Assembly (NCBI RefSeq): GCF_000739875.1
Contig: NZ_BBJR01000035.1
Coordinates: 62,001-126,000, forward strand
Reading direction: 5' to 3'
Source: Comamonas aquatica NBRC 14918
GTDB lineage: Bacteria; Pseudomonadota; Gammaproteobacteria; Burkholderiales; Burkholderiaceae_C
DNA: 64,000 nucleotides
Positions 1 to 8,132 of this stretch are shown here, in pieces. The position numbers and the translations under genes are program-made. Positions within the stretch are counted from its first letter, which is position 1, and every line of letters begins with the position of its first letter. Under the pieces are notes generated by a model. It had not been told where the DNA came from. It saw nothing but the letters and a program-made list of their open reading frames with translations, and searched no databases.

Positions 1-58
1 CTGCCCGCTCGGTGTAGCGTGACATCCAGAACAGGTGGTCGGCGGTGCGGCTCAGCAT
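1..58 (-). CDS. Alpha-E domain protein, N-terminal fragment (runs off the left edge)
   Basis: Only the first 19 codons are inside the window. They begin MLSRTADHLFWMSRYTER, the usual start of alpha-E (DUF403) proteins, which are encoded next to circularly permuted ATP-grasp proteins; the joint function of the pair is not well defined, though a role in peptide or amide-bond formation has been proposed. The ATG has a strong purine-rich ribosome binding site (GGGGAGGAA) just upstream. The start and its upstream region are repeated twice more further upstream with a 134-bp period, so this copy is identified as the real gene because it alone carries the conserved RYTER sequence and continues off the edge. 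Confidence 0.8.
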   Translation of the reverse strand, partial: MLSRTADHLFWMSRYTERA

Positions 59-192
59 GATTCCTCCCCGGGCAGAAAACCCCGCGCCTGCTGCGCAGGC
101 GAGCGCTGTTGTGTTGCAAGCGCACAGCGCTTGTCTACCCGCTCGGTGTCACGCGACATCCAGAACAGGTGGTCGGCGGTGCGGCTCAGCAT
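52..192 (-). pseudogene. Duplicated N-terminal fragment of the alpha-E gene, copy 2
   Basis: A 46-codon frame starting MLSRTADHLFWMSRDTER and then leaving alpha-E similarity (DKRCALATQQ onward) where the duplication joint falls. Its stop overlaps the ATG of the true alpha-E gene (ATGCTGA), which would allow translational coupling. It keeps the purine-rich ribosome binding site of the parent. It most likely arose by tandem duplication of the gene start; a function as a leader or reinitiation peptide is possible but unsupported. Confidence 0.6.
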
Positions 193-326
193 GATTCCTC
201 CCCGGGCAGAAAACCCCGCGCCTGCTGCGCAGGCGGGCGCTGTGGTGTGGCAAGCGCACAGCGCTTGTCGGCCCGCTCGGTGTCGCACGACATCCCGAGC
301 CGGTGATCGGCGGTGCGGCTCAGCAT
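186..326 (-). pseudogene. Duplicated N-terminal fragment of the alpha-E gene, copy 3
   Basis: A second 46-codon relic, MLSRTADHRLGMSCDTER followed by the same non-homologous tail as copy 2. It has more substitutions in the alpha-E part than copy 2, as expected for a copy under no selection, and its ribosome binding site (GGGGAGAAC) differs from the GGGGAGGAA of the other two. Its stop overlaps the start of copy 2. Expression cannot be judged from sequence. Confidence 0.55.
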
Positions 327-430
327 GCGTTCTCCCCACGGATTGGGATGGCCAGCGCCAGGCGCCGGGCGGTCCGGCCGGTGCCAGGCAGCACGTGGAC
401 CTGCAAGAAGTGGGCATTCATCGGTGTCAT
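320..430 (-). CDS. Possible 36-residue linker peptide between the ATP-grasp and alpha-E genes
   Basis: An open frame of 36 codons, MTPMNAHFLQVHVLPGTG to IPIRGENAC, whose ATG overlaps the ATP-grasp stop codon and whose TGA overlaps the start of alpha-E repeat copy 3. Stop-start overlaps at both ends would permit coupled translation through the operon. I recognise no family. It may only be the remnant of the original intergenic spacer, so it is listed with low confidence. Confidence 0.2.
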   Translation of the reverse strand: MTPMNAHFLQVHVLPGTGRTARRLALAIPIRGENAC

Positions 431-1971
431 ACGCCCCCCACCAGCGAGGCTTGTGGGCTCCAGGCGCCGGCGGACTGCGGCAGCCCTGCGGCCAGGCTGG
501 CTGCCAGCGCTTCGCTGCCGTCGCCCAGGACCCAGGTGTCCTTGGTGCCACCGCCCTGGGAAGAGTTCACGACCAGCGATCCCTCCTTGAGCGCCACACG
601 CGTCAGGCCGCCGGCGACCATGCGCACGCCCTCCTGGCTGCTGAGCACGAAGGGGCGCAGGTCGATGTGGCGCGGGGCAATGCCCGTCTCCACCATGGTC
701 GGGCAGCTGGACAGGCTCAGCGTGGGCTGGGCAATGTAGCCCGCCGGATTGGCCAGCAGCGCCTGGCGGAAGCTCGCGATCTCCGCCTGGGTGGCGGCCG
801 GCCCGATCAGCATGCCGTAGCCACCCGCACCGTGGACTTCCTTGACCACCAGCTCGTGCAGGTGGTCCAGCACGTAGCGCAGGTCGTCGGGCTTGCGGCA
901 CAGCCAGGTGGGCACGTTGCTGAGGATGGGCTCCTCCCCCAGGTAGAAGCGGATCATGTCCGGCACATACGGGTAGACCGACTTGTCGTCGGCAATCCCG
1001 GTGCCCACCGCATTGCAGATGGTGACGTTGCCGGCGCGGTAGGCATCCATCAGGCCCGCACAGCCCAGCGACGAATCGGGGCGGAACACCTGGGGGTCCA
1101 GGAAGTCGTCGTCCACGCGGCGATAGATCACGTCCACGCGCTGCAAACCGCGCGTGGTGCGCATGTACACCACCCGGTCGCGCACCACCAGGTCCTGGCC
1201 CTCGACCAGCTCCACCCCCATCTGCTGCGCCAGGAAGGCATGCTCGAAGTAGGCGCTGTTGTACATGCCCGGCGTCAGCACCACCACCGTGGCCGAGGCG
1301 GCACCGGCCGACCCCGGCGCGCTGGCGCGCAGCGTGTCCAGCAGCAGGTCGGGGTAGTGGGCCACCGGCTCCACGGCATGGGTGCTGAACAGCTCGGGGA
1401 ACAGCCGCATCATCATCTTGCGGTTTTCCAGCATGTACGACACGCCGGACGGCACGCGCAGGTTGTCCTCCAGCACGTAGTACTCGCCCTCGCCCTGGGC
1501 GTTGCGGGCCCGCACGATGTCGATGCCGGCAATGTGGGCGTAGACCCCGCCGGGTACCAGCACGCCCTGCATCTGCGGGCGGAACTGGGCATTGCCATCG
1601 ATCAGGTCGCGCGGCACGATGCCGGCGTGCAGGATGGCCTGGCCATGGTAGATGTCCTCAATGAAGCGGTTCAGCGCCGTGACCCGCTGCACCAGCCCCT
1701 GCTGCATGCGCGCCCACTCGCCGGCGGGGATGATGCGCGGGATCAGGTCGAAGGGAATCAGGCGCTCCGTGCCCGCCCCGCTCTCATCCTTGTCGCCATA
1801 GACGGCAAAGGTGATGCCGACGCGGCGAAAGATCATCTCCGCCTCGGCCTGCCGCGCACGCATGGTGGTCTGCGCCTGCCGTGCCAGCCACTGGGCATAG
1901 GCCTTGTAATGGGTCCGCACGTCGCTGCCATCGAACGGCAGCATTGCGTACATCTCGTCAAACTTCTGCAT
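427..1971 (-). CDS. Circularly permuted type 2 ATP-grasp protein
   Basis: A 514-residue protein of the circularly permuted ATP-grasp type 2 family (formerly DUF404/DUF407). Visible family features are YGMLIGP after a glycine-rich HGAGG loop near residue 380, PRHIDLRPFV and the NSSQGGGTKDTW block near the C-terminus. Homologues lie in operons with alpha-E proteins and often a transglutaminase-like protein; the substrate is unknown, and an ATP-dependent ligase role is inferred from the fold. The start at MQKFDEMYAM fits the family better than the frame's first possible start 14 codons upstream, which gives an Arg-rich lead. Its TGA overlaps a downstream ATG (GTATGA), so the operon continues toward the alpha-E gene. 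Confidence 0.88.
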   Translation of the reverse strand: MQKFDEMYAMLPFDGSDVRTHYKAYAQWLARQAQTTMRARQAEAEMIFRRVGITFAVYGDKDESGAGTERLIPFDLIPRIIPAGEWARMQQGLVQRVTALNRFIEDIYHGQAILHAGIVPRDLIDGNAQFRPQMQGVLVPGGVYAHIAGIDIVRARNAQGEGEYYVLEDNLRVPSGVSYMLENRKMMMRLFPELFSTHAVEPVAHYPDLLLDTLRASAPGSAGAASATVVVLTPGMYNSAYFEHAFLAQQMGVELVEGQDLVVRDRVVYMRTTRGLQRVDVIYRRVDDDFLDPQVFRPDSSLGCAGLMDAYRAGNVTICNAVGTGIADDKSVYPYVPDMIRFYLGEEPILSNVPTWLCRKPDDLRYVLDHLHELVVKEVHGAGGYGMLIGPAATQAEIASFRQALLANPAGYIAQPTLSLSSCPTMVETGIAPRHIDLRPFVLSSQEGVRMVAGGLTRVALKEGSLVVNSSQGGGTKDTWVLGDGSEALAASLAAGLPQSAGAWSPQASLVGGV

Positions 1972-2082
1972 CTTTGCACGCCTCCTGCGAATGGATTGCT
2001 GTCGTGACAGCAAGAATCAGGCCCAGTCCGGACCCATCTGGTGGAGGAAGCAATTCCTGACATTTCCCGAACCACTCGGGGA

Positions 2083-4488
2083 TCACTCAGTGTAGCCAGC
2101 CCCTGCCGCCTCGGGCACGGCATGCTGCCAATACCGGCGCGCCAGCGTGCGCTCGCACTGCACCGCGCCCGGGTCCCAGGAACGCCACCGGGCCGCACCA
2201 CAGCCCGCGCTGGTCACCGTCCGTGCCCCCTGCGCCTGGTAGCGCTGGACCACCGCGGGATGGGGGTGGCCAAAGCGGTTGCGGTAGCCGCTTTGCGCGA
2301 TGGCCACCGCAGGCTGCACCGCCTGCACCCAGGCCGCGGTGGACGAGGTCTTGCTGCCATGGTGCGGCATGAGCACGAGATCGGCCCGCAAGGGGCTGCC
2401 GGCGTGCAGCAACGCCTGCTCCTGTCGGGCCTCCACATCGCCCGTCAGCAGGGCCGCCGTGCCAGCCACGCTGCGCACCCGCAGCACACAGCTTTGGGCA
2501 TTGCGCCCGGCGCCCCCCACCGGGGTGTGCGTCGCAGGGGCCATAGGGTGCAGCACCTCCAGTTGCACCCCATCCCAGGTCCAGGACTGCCCCTGGACAC
2601 AGGGCACACCGCCCGCCCCCAGGCGCTGCGCACGGGGGAAGGCGGCCACCACGGCCTCGGCCCCACCGGCATGGTCGCTGTCGGCATGGCTGACCAGCAG
2701 CACATCGGGCGCGATGCCCAAGGCCCGCAGCACCGGCACCACCGTGCGTTCGCCCGCATTCGCCTGCTCGGACCACTGCGGGCCGGCGTCAAACAGCAAG
2801 CTGTGGCCCTGGGTGCGCACCAGCGCAGCACTGCCCTGCCCCACATCCAGCGCCAGCACCTCGAAGTGCCCCCAGGCCGGCGCCTGCGGCTGCCACCCCA
2901 GCAGGGGCACCAGCAGCGGCAGGCCCAGCATGCGCCAACGCCACCCCCAAGGCATCACCAGCCACAGGCAGCCCAGCCCCCCGGCCAGGGCCGCCCACCA
3001 GGGCGGCTGGGCAAAAAACAGCACGGCCCCGCGCCAACCGACCATGGCGTCCAGCAGCCCGACCATGACCGTCACCCCCTGGGCGGCCAGCCACCACAGC
3101 GGCGACCAGAACACGCCCAGCATGGACAGGGGTGTGATCACCAGCGTGACCCAGGGGATGGCCCACAGGTTGGCCAGCAAGCCGATGACCGACACCTGGC
3201 CAAACAGCAGCAAGGTCAGCGGTGCCAGGGCGATGCCCACGATCCATTGCTCGCGCGCCATGCGCACCAGGGTCGGCGTCCAGCCCCGCGCCGTGTCACC
3301 CCCCAGCCTCGGCTGCGCGGCAAACAGCACGCCCACGGCCACAAAGCTGAGCCAGAAGCCCGCCTGCAGCAGGCTCCACGGATCGATCAGCACCACCACG
3401 GTCAACACCGTCAGCCAGATGCAGGGCCAGGGCCAGCTGCGGGCCTGGCTGCGCAGCAGCACCACCACCGCCAGCATGCCGATGGTGCGTTGCGCGGGAA
3501 TGCCCCAGCCGCTGAACAGCGCATAGGCCGTGGCCAGCGCCAAGCCGGCCCAGGCGGCCACCACCGGCGCCGGCCGCCACAGGCACAGCCGGGCCGAACG
3601 CCGCCAGCACAGCTGGACCACGGCCATCGCCATCCAGGCGAACATGGTGATGTGTAGCCCGCTGATGCTGACCAGGTGCGCCACCCCGGTGTCGCGGAAC
3701 AGCTGCCAGTCGGCGCGGCCGATGCTCGATTGCGCCCCGGTCACCAGGGCCTGGACCACACCCATGGAGGCCTGCAGGCGTGCCGAGGCCCCTTCCGGAG
3801 TCTGCATGCGCTGGTGGATCTGCCCCCGCCAGCGCGCCACCGGAGCCTGCCAGGTCTGGCCCAGCCATTGCGGCGGCGCATCGCGTGCGCCACGGCGCAC
3901 ATAACCTGTGGCCTGGATGCCCTGGCTCCACCACCACAACTCCCAATCCATGCCGTGGGGGTTGCGCTCCCCATGCGGGGCCTTGAGGCGCACGGTCCAG
4001 GCCCAGCGCTGGCCGGCCTGCAAGCCCTGCGGTGGCAGCTCACCGTACCAAGTCAGCGCCACCAGCGGCGGCAGTGGCACAGGCTGCGGGGGCACCTCGG
4101 CCGACTCGGCCTGCTCCACCGCAAAGCGCAGGCGCATCCCGCGCTCGACCGCCTGCGGCATGTCGGTGATGACCCCGGTCACGCGCACATCGCGCCCCTC
4201 CCACGCGGGCGGCATGGCCGTGGCAGCAAAGCTGGCAGCGCGCCAACCCGTCATCCCCCAGGCCAGTGCCGCGCCCCACAGCAGCCAGCCCCAGCGCCAT
4301 ACCGGCCGGCGCCACAGCAGCGGGCCCAGCAGCACGGCCGCGGTCAGCCACCCGGCATAGACGGGCCATGGCAGCAAGACCGCCTGCTGCAACTGGGTGG
4401 CCGTGCCCGCGACCACGCCCAGCATCCACCACATGCCGGGAGGATGTTGCTGCGAGGGGGACGGCGGTCTTGGCATACTGCGCAGCAT
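2083..4488 (-). CDS. comEC: ComEC/Rec2 DNA-uptake channel
   Basis: An 801-residue polytopic membrane protein of the ComEC/Rec2 family, the inner-membrane channel that takes single-stranded DNA into the cytoplasm during natural transformation. In order: N-terminal hydrophobic segments and a soluble OB-like region (to about residue 200), the multi-helix competence domain (about 230-500), and a C-terminal metallo-beta-lactamase-like domain with HADSDH near residue 600, followed by LTGD and MPHHGS. The frame extends to a TTG at 4545; the ATG at 4488 is preferred, with another ATG at 4476. It is divergent from the RidA-family gene. No other competence gene is in the window, and competence cannot be concluded from this gene alone. 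Confidence 0.9.
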   Translation of the reverse strand: MLRSMPRPPSPSQQHPPGMWWMLGVVAGTATQLQQAVLLPWPVYAGWLTAAVLLGPLLWRRPVWRWGWLLWGAALAWGMTGWRAASFAATAMPPAWEGRDVRVTGVITDMPQAVERGMRLRFAVEQAESAEVPPQPVPLPPLVALTWYGELPPQGLQAGQRWAWTVRLKAPHGERNPHGMDWELWWWSQGIQATGYVRRGARDAPPQWLGQTWQAPVARWRGQIHQRMQTPEGASARLQASMGVVQALVTGAQSSIGRADWQLFRDTGVAHLVSISGLHITMFAWMAMAVVQLCWRRSARLCLWRPAPVVAAWAGLALATAYALFSGWGIPAQRTIGMLAVVVLLRSQARSWPWPCIWLTVLTVVVLIDPWSLLQAGFWLSFVAVGVLFAAQPRLGGDTARGWTPTLVRMAREQWIVGIALAPLTLLLFGQVSVIGLLANLWAIPWVTLVITPLSMLGVFWSPLWWLAAQGVTVMVGLLDAMVGWRGAVLFFAQPPWWAALAGGLGCLWLVMPWGWRWRMLGLPLLVPLLGWQPQAPAWGHFEVLALDVGQGSAALVRTQGHSLLFDAGPQWSEQANAGERTVVPVLRALGIAPDVLLVSHADSDHAGGAEAVVAAFPRAQRLGAGGVPCVQGQSWTWDGVQLEVLHPMAPATHTPVGGAGRNAQSCVLRVRSVAGTAALLTGDVEARQEQALLHAGSPLRADLVLMPHHGSKTSSTAAWVQAVQPAVAIAQSGYRNRFGHPHPAVVQRYQAQGARTVTSAGCGAARWRSWDPGAVQCERTLARRYWQHAVPEAAGAGYTE

Positions 4489-4565
4489 GCGGGGCAAACG
4501 CCACTCCGGCAAAGCCGGCTGCACAGTTCGCCCGCCATTCAACAACCCTCTCCAGAAAGACCGTC

Positions 4566-5024
4566 ATGAGTGTTTACGACCGCCTGCAAGCCCTGAACAT
4601 TGCCCTGCCCCCCGTGGCCATTCCCGCCGCCGCCTATGTGCCATTTGTGCAGACGGGCAATCTGGTGTTCCTGAGCGGCCACATCGCCAAGAAGGAAGGC
4701 CAGGTCTGGGCCGGCCAGCTGGGTGCGGCGATCAGCACCGCCGAGGGCAAGCAAGCGGCCCGCGCCGTCGCCATCGACCTGCTGGGTACGCTGCAGGCGG
4801 CCTGCGGCGGCGACCTGAACCGCGTACAGCGCATCGTCAAGGTGATGAGCCTGGTGAACTCGACCGCTGGCTTCACCGAGCAGCACCTGGTGACCAATGG
4901 CTGCTCCGAGCTGCTGGCCGAGGTCTTCGGGGACAAGGGCTCGCACGCCCGCAGCGCGTTCGGCGTGGCGCAAATCCCCATGGGCGCCTGCGTGGAAATC
5001 GAGCTGATCGCAGAAATCGCTTGA
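4566..5024 (+). CDS. RidA (YjgF/YER057c/UK114) family protein
   Basis: A 152-residue member of the RidA superfamily, longer than the about 128-residue canonical RidA and resembling the YER057c-like-1 subgroup. Canonical RidA hydrolyses reactive enamine/imine intermediates made by PLP enzymes; this subgroup's substrate is less certain. Visible features are GNLVFLSGHIAKKEG near the N-terminus and HARSAFGVAQIPMG, which carries the conserved arginine needed for imine deaminase activity in canonical RidA. The ATG at 4566 matches the family N-terminus. The gene is divergent from comEC and followed by a long hairpin with a run of seven T. Confidence 0.88.
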   Translation: MSVYDRLQALNIALPPVAIPAAAYVPFVQTGNLVFLSGHIAKKEGQVWAGQLGAAISTAEGKQAARAVAIDLLGTLQAACGGDLNRVQRIVKVMSLVNSTAGFTEQHLVTNGCSELLAEVFGDKGSHARSAFGVAQIPMGACVEIELIAEIA

Positions 5025-5031
5025 TGTATGA

Positions 5032-5117
5032 GAGCTGCCTGCGCTTGCCATGCCTTGTTTTACGATGGAAAACATACGGAAAAACAAGCAGGACAATCGT
5101 TGTCAGCTCATTTTTTT
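5032..5117 (+). terminator. Structured 3' hairpin with T-run after the RidA-family gene
   Basis: GAGCTG (5032-5037) can pair with CAGCTC (5104-5109), followed by A and seven T. Inside it CTTGTTTT (5054-5061) pairs with AAAACAAG (5081-5088). The element shares AGCTGCCTGCGCTTGCC with a segment of puuD and has the same architecture as the element after argF, so it also appears to be a dispersed repeat. The rest of the interval to 5318 shows nothing recognisable. Confidence 0.5.
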
Positions 5118-5318
5118 AGGGCATGTGATTCTGATCTGAAGGCTGCCTGACCCAGACCCCGCGGCAGAACGGATGCTGCGCAGCGCTGCCACGCAGCAGG
5201 TGGCACACAGGCCGCGCGCGATCCGCCACAAAGCATCAAGAGCCCCGGCCCGTGATGTCCCCAGCCTGGGCCCTGGCGGCCGCACAACACCGCGCGGGCC
5301 ACCCTGCAGCGCGCGGTG

Positions 5319-5816
5319 TCAGGCCGACAGGGCGCTGGCGGCCCAGCGGGCATCCTGCGCCACAGCAATGCGCTGACCGGCCACAGCGGCCAATTGCGCG
5401 GCCGTGACCAGGTGGGCGTCCAACTCGTGCAACGGCAGGAGCACAAAGGCGCGCTCGTACATGCGCGGGTGCGGCACCGTCAGTGCCGGCGTGGCCAGCT
5501 GGCGCGGCCCCCACAACAGCACATCCAGGTCCAGGGTGCGCGGCGCATTGCGGTAGGGGCGCTCGCGCCCGGCGGCCAGCTCTAGCGCCTGCAAGGCCTG
5601 CAGCAAGGCTTCGGGCGCCAGGTGGGTCTCCAGGGCCGCCACGGCGTTCAGATAGTCCGGCCCCGAGGCATCCACCGGGGCGCTGCTGTAGAGCGAAGAC
5701 ACGGCGCACAGCCGGGTCTGCGGCAGGGCCGCCATGCGGTGCAGGGCCTGCAGCAAGGCCTCGCCGCGGTCCCCCAAGTTGGCCCCCAGGCCGATGTAGA
5801 CCCGTTCGGCCGCCAT
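5319..5816 (-). CDS. folK: 2-amino-4-hydroxy-6-hydroxymethyldihydropteridine pyrophosphokinase
   Basis: A 165-residue HPPK that transfers pyrophosphate from ATP to 6-hydroxymethyl-7,8-dihydropterin in folate synthesis, in the cytoplasm. The N-terminal VYIGLGANLGDR and the signature NAPRTLDLDVLLWG are both present, as is the family's C-terminal HPRMYERAFVLLPL. Its ATG overlaps the TGA of pcnB (TGATG), so translation is probably coupled. The pcnB-folK order is common in beta- and gamma-proteobacteria. Confidence 0.95.
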   Translation of the reverse strand: MAAERVYIGLGANLGDRGEALLQALHRMAALPQTRLCAVSSLYSSAPVDASGPDYLNAVAALETHLAPEALLQALQALELAAGRERPYRNAPRTLDLDVLLWGPRQLATPALTVPHPRMYERAFVLLPLHELDAHLVTAAQLAAVAGQRIAVAQDARWAASALSA

Positions 5817-7372
5817 CACTCGGCGCTGCCGCCGGAGGGCGCCATGTCGGCACCACCGGCAGGCTTGCGGCGGCGGCGACGGCGCTTCTTGGCGGGCGCA
5901 TCGCCTTCGCTGACGATGGTGTCCAGGGGCGAGGCCTCCTGCACGTCCTCCGCCTTGCGGGGCGCGCGGCGTGCGGCGGGTTGTGCCGCCTTTTGCTTCT
6001 GGCGCTGCTCCTCGCGCACCTGGGCCACCAGGTCCTCGCGGCGCGCATCGTCGGCGGCCTGGAACTCCTGCCACCACTCGGCCAGGTCTTCCTCGATCTC
6101 GCCCACATCGGCGCGCAGACGCAGGAAGTCGAAGCCGGCGCGGAAGCGCGCCTGCAGCACCATGCCGAACGGGGTCGAGCCGGTGCGCTTGTCGAAGCGC
6201 GGCTGCATGACCCAGATCTCGCGCATGTCGGCGGCCAGCTTGCCGCGGCCCGACACGTCGCCGATGCGCTGGTCGAACACCTCGTCGATCGCCTCGTTCA
6301 GCGCCGGGAAGGCGTGGTAGCCCTTCTTCAGGCGGCGCTCCCAGCCCTGCTTGACGTCCTGCCACAGCACGCATGCCAGCATGAAGCTGGGTGCCACGGG
6401 CTTGCCTTCGCCGACGCGGCGGTCGGTGTCGGCCAGGGCCGCCTGCACGAACGGGTGCCCGGCACGCTCCACCACCACATCCAGCAGGGGGTAAATGCCG
6501 TGCTCCAGGCCCAGCTTCTTGAGCTGCTCGATCGACGCCAGCGCGTGGCCGGTCTGCAGCAGCTTGAGCATTTCGTCGAACAGACGGCTTTGCGGCACTT
6601 CGCGCAGCAGCGGCTCGCATTCGAGCAGCGGCTTGGCGGTCTTGGGCTCCAGCTTGAAGCCCAGGGGGCTGAGCTTGGCGGCAAAGCGCACGGCGCGGAT
6701 GATGCGCACCGGGTCTTCGCGGTAGCGCGTGGCAGGGTCGCCGATCATGCGCAGCACTTTCTTTTGCGCGTCCTGGATGCCCTTGTGGAAGTCCACCACG
6801 ACCTGGGTCTCGGGGTCGTAGTACATGGCATTGACGGTGAAGTCACGGCGCGTGGCATCCTGGTCCTGCGGGCCCCAGACGTTGTCGCGCAGCACGCGAC
6901 CGCTGGCGTCCACGGCGTGCTTCATGCTGGCCAGGGCCAGCTTGCTGGTGCGCTCGTTGCCGCTGACCTGCTCGGCCTGGCTGTTGTCCATGAAGGCACG
7001 GAAGGTCGAGACCTCGATCACCTCGTGCTCACGCCCACGGCCGTACACCACGTGCACGATGCGAAAGCGCTTGCCGATGATGAAGGCGCGGCGGAACAGG
7101 TGCTTGACCTGCTCGGGCGTGGCATCGGTGGCCACGTCGAAGTCCTTGGGGCGCAGCCCCAGCAGCAGGTCGCGCACCGCGCCGCCGACGATGTAGGCCT
7201 CGTGGCCCGCATCCTTGAGGGTGCGCACCACATCCACCGCCCGCTGGTCCACCAGTTGCGGATCGATGCCGTGCACGCTGGCGGGCACCTCTTCACGCTT
7301 GCCGAAGCGCGACTTGCGCGCACGGGCGGCGGGCTCTTTGCCCAGCAATTTGTCGATGATGGTCTTGATCAT
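5816..7372 (-). CDS. pcnB: Poly(A) polymerase I
   Basis: A 518-residue class II nucleotidyltransferase of the PcnB/CCA-adding family. It adds 3' poly(A) tails to RNA, which marks RNAs for decay. The nucleotidyltransferase signature GGAVRDLLLGLRPKDFDVATD lies near residues 63-83 (split here between GGAVRDLL and DFDVATD), the RFAAKLSPLGF RNA-binding block follows, and the C-terminus has a basic tract with a run of arginines, which favours PcnB over a CCA-adding enzyme. It overlaps the HAD gene upstream by 4 bp (ATGA) and folK downstream. Confidence 0.94.
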   Translation of the reverse strand: MIKTIIDKLLGKEPAARARKSRFGKREEVPASVHGIDPQLVDQRAVDVVRTLKDAGHEAYIVGGAVRDLLLGLRPKDFDVATDATPEQVKHLFRRAFIIGKRFRIVHVVYGRGREHEVIEVSTFRAFMDNSQAEQVSGNERTSKLALASMKHAVDASGRVLRDNVWGPQDQDATRRDFTVNAMYYDPETQVVVDFHKGIQDAQKKVLRMIGDPATRYREDPVRIIRAVRFAAKLSPLGFKLEPKTAKPLLECEPLLREVPQSRLFDEMLKLLQTGHALASIEQLKKLGLEHGIYPLLDVVVERAGHPFVQAALADTDRRVGEGKPVAPSFMLACVLWQDVKQGWERRLKKGYHAFPALNEAIDEVFDQRIGDVSGRGKLAADMREIWVMQPRFDKRTGSTPFGMVLQARFRAGFDFLRLRADVGEIEEDLAEWWQEFQAADDARREDLVAQVREEQRQKQKAAQPAARRAPRKAEDVQEASPLDTIVSEGDAPAKKRRRRRRKPAGGADMAPSGGSAE

Positions 7373-8097
7373 GGGTTTTCAGTAAACAGGTCCAGCACGC
7401 GCCAGCCGCGCTCCTGCGCAATCGCTCGCAGACGGGGCTCGGGGTTGGTGGCCACGGGGTGGTTCACACGCTCCAGCAGGGGCAGGTCGTTCATGGAATC
7501 GCTGTAGAACGTCGATTCCACGCCCTCCCAAGACAGGCCGCGCGCCGCCAGCCAGGCATCCATGCGCACCACCTTGCCTTCGCGCATGTTCGGCACGCCC
7601 TGCACGCCGCCCGTGAACCAGCCCGTCTCGTCGCGCTCCAGCTCGGTCGAGAGCAGCTCCTGCACACCGAAGGCGGCGGCGATGGGGCGCGTGACGAACT
7701 CGTTGGTCGCCGAGGTGATGACCACCAGGTCGCCAGCCTGCTGGTGCGCGCGCACCAGGGCCTGCGCCTGGGGCAGGATGGCCGGGGTGATGACCTCCTG
7801 CATGAAGCGCTGGTGCGCCGCCTGCGCGGCGGCGGCACCGCGTTGCACGATGGCCTCGGTGGCAAAGCGCACATAGTCCGGCACATTCAGCGTGCCCGCC
7901 TGGTAGTGCGCAAAGAACTCGTCGTTGCGGCGCCCGAACTCGGTGCGGTCGCACCAGCCGATGGCAATCGCAAACTCGCCCCAGCCATGGTCGGAGTCCA
8001 TGGGGATCAGCGTGTGGTCCAGATCAAACAAGGCCAGTCGCGGGCGCTGGGACGGGGTTGCAGGGTTCATAGATTCATTCAAAGGGAGCGAAGACAT
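7369..8097 (-). CDS. HAD-IB family phosphatase (SerB-like)
   Basis: A 242-residue haloacid-dehalogenase-superfamily hydrolase of subfamily IB. Motif I is LFDLDHTL (catalytic DxD), motif II is ITSATN, and motif III is YSDSMNDLPLL. The family removes phosphate from small molecules; phosphoserine is one candidate, but the true substrate is unknown. It is a conserved neighbour of hda and pcnB in Burkholderiales. The ATG at 8097 gives a short N-terminal extension before MNPATPSQRPRLALFD; the internal ATG at 8070 is an alternative start. Confidence 0.88.
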   Translation of the reverse strand: MSSLPLNESMNPATPSQRPRLALFDLDHTLIPMDSDHGWGEFAIAIGWCDRTEFGRRNDEFFAHYQAGTLNVPDYVRFATEAIVQRGAAAAQAAHQRFMQEVITPAILPQAQALVRAHQQAGDLVVITSATNEFVTRPIAAAFGVQELLSTELERDETGWFTGGVQGVPNMREGKVVRMDAWLAARGLSWEGVESTFYSDSMNDLPLLERVNHPVATNPEPRLRAIAQERGWRVLDLFTENP

Positions 8098-8132
8098 ACA
8101 GCCATGGCATGCGGCACCAGCGTGCCGCTGGG

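Larger units (their letters stand above)
1..326 (-). repeat. Tandem 134-bp repeat of the alpha-E start region (three copies)
   Basis: ATG codons at 58, 192 and 326 (minus strand) are exactly 134 bp apart. Each begins MLSRTADH, and the segments 59-192 and 193-326 are near copies of each other with roughly a dozen differences. The two upstream copies each encode a closed 46-residue frame ending GEESC, whose TGA overlaps the next ATG as ATGCTGA. The period is not a multiple of three, so the copies are separate overlapping frames and not an in-frame protein repeat. The copy farthest from the gene is the most diverged (HRLGMSC for HLFWMSR). This is direct observation; whether the small frames are translated is unknown. 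Confidence 0.9.

Noticed and set aside
313-2007. Long open frame on the plus strand opposite the ATP-grasp gene
   Set aside because: It mirrors a clear family gene on the other strand, is rich in His/Gln/Arg/Gly as expected for the antisense of high-GC coding DNA, and has no recognisable domain.
5483-7507. 674-codon plus-strand frame opposite folK and pcnB
   Set aside because: No domain, and it spans two real genes on the other strand.
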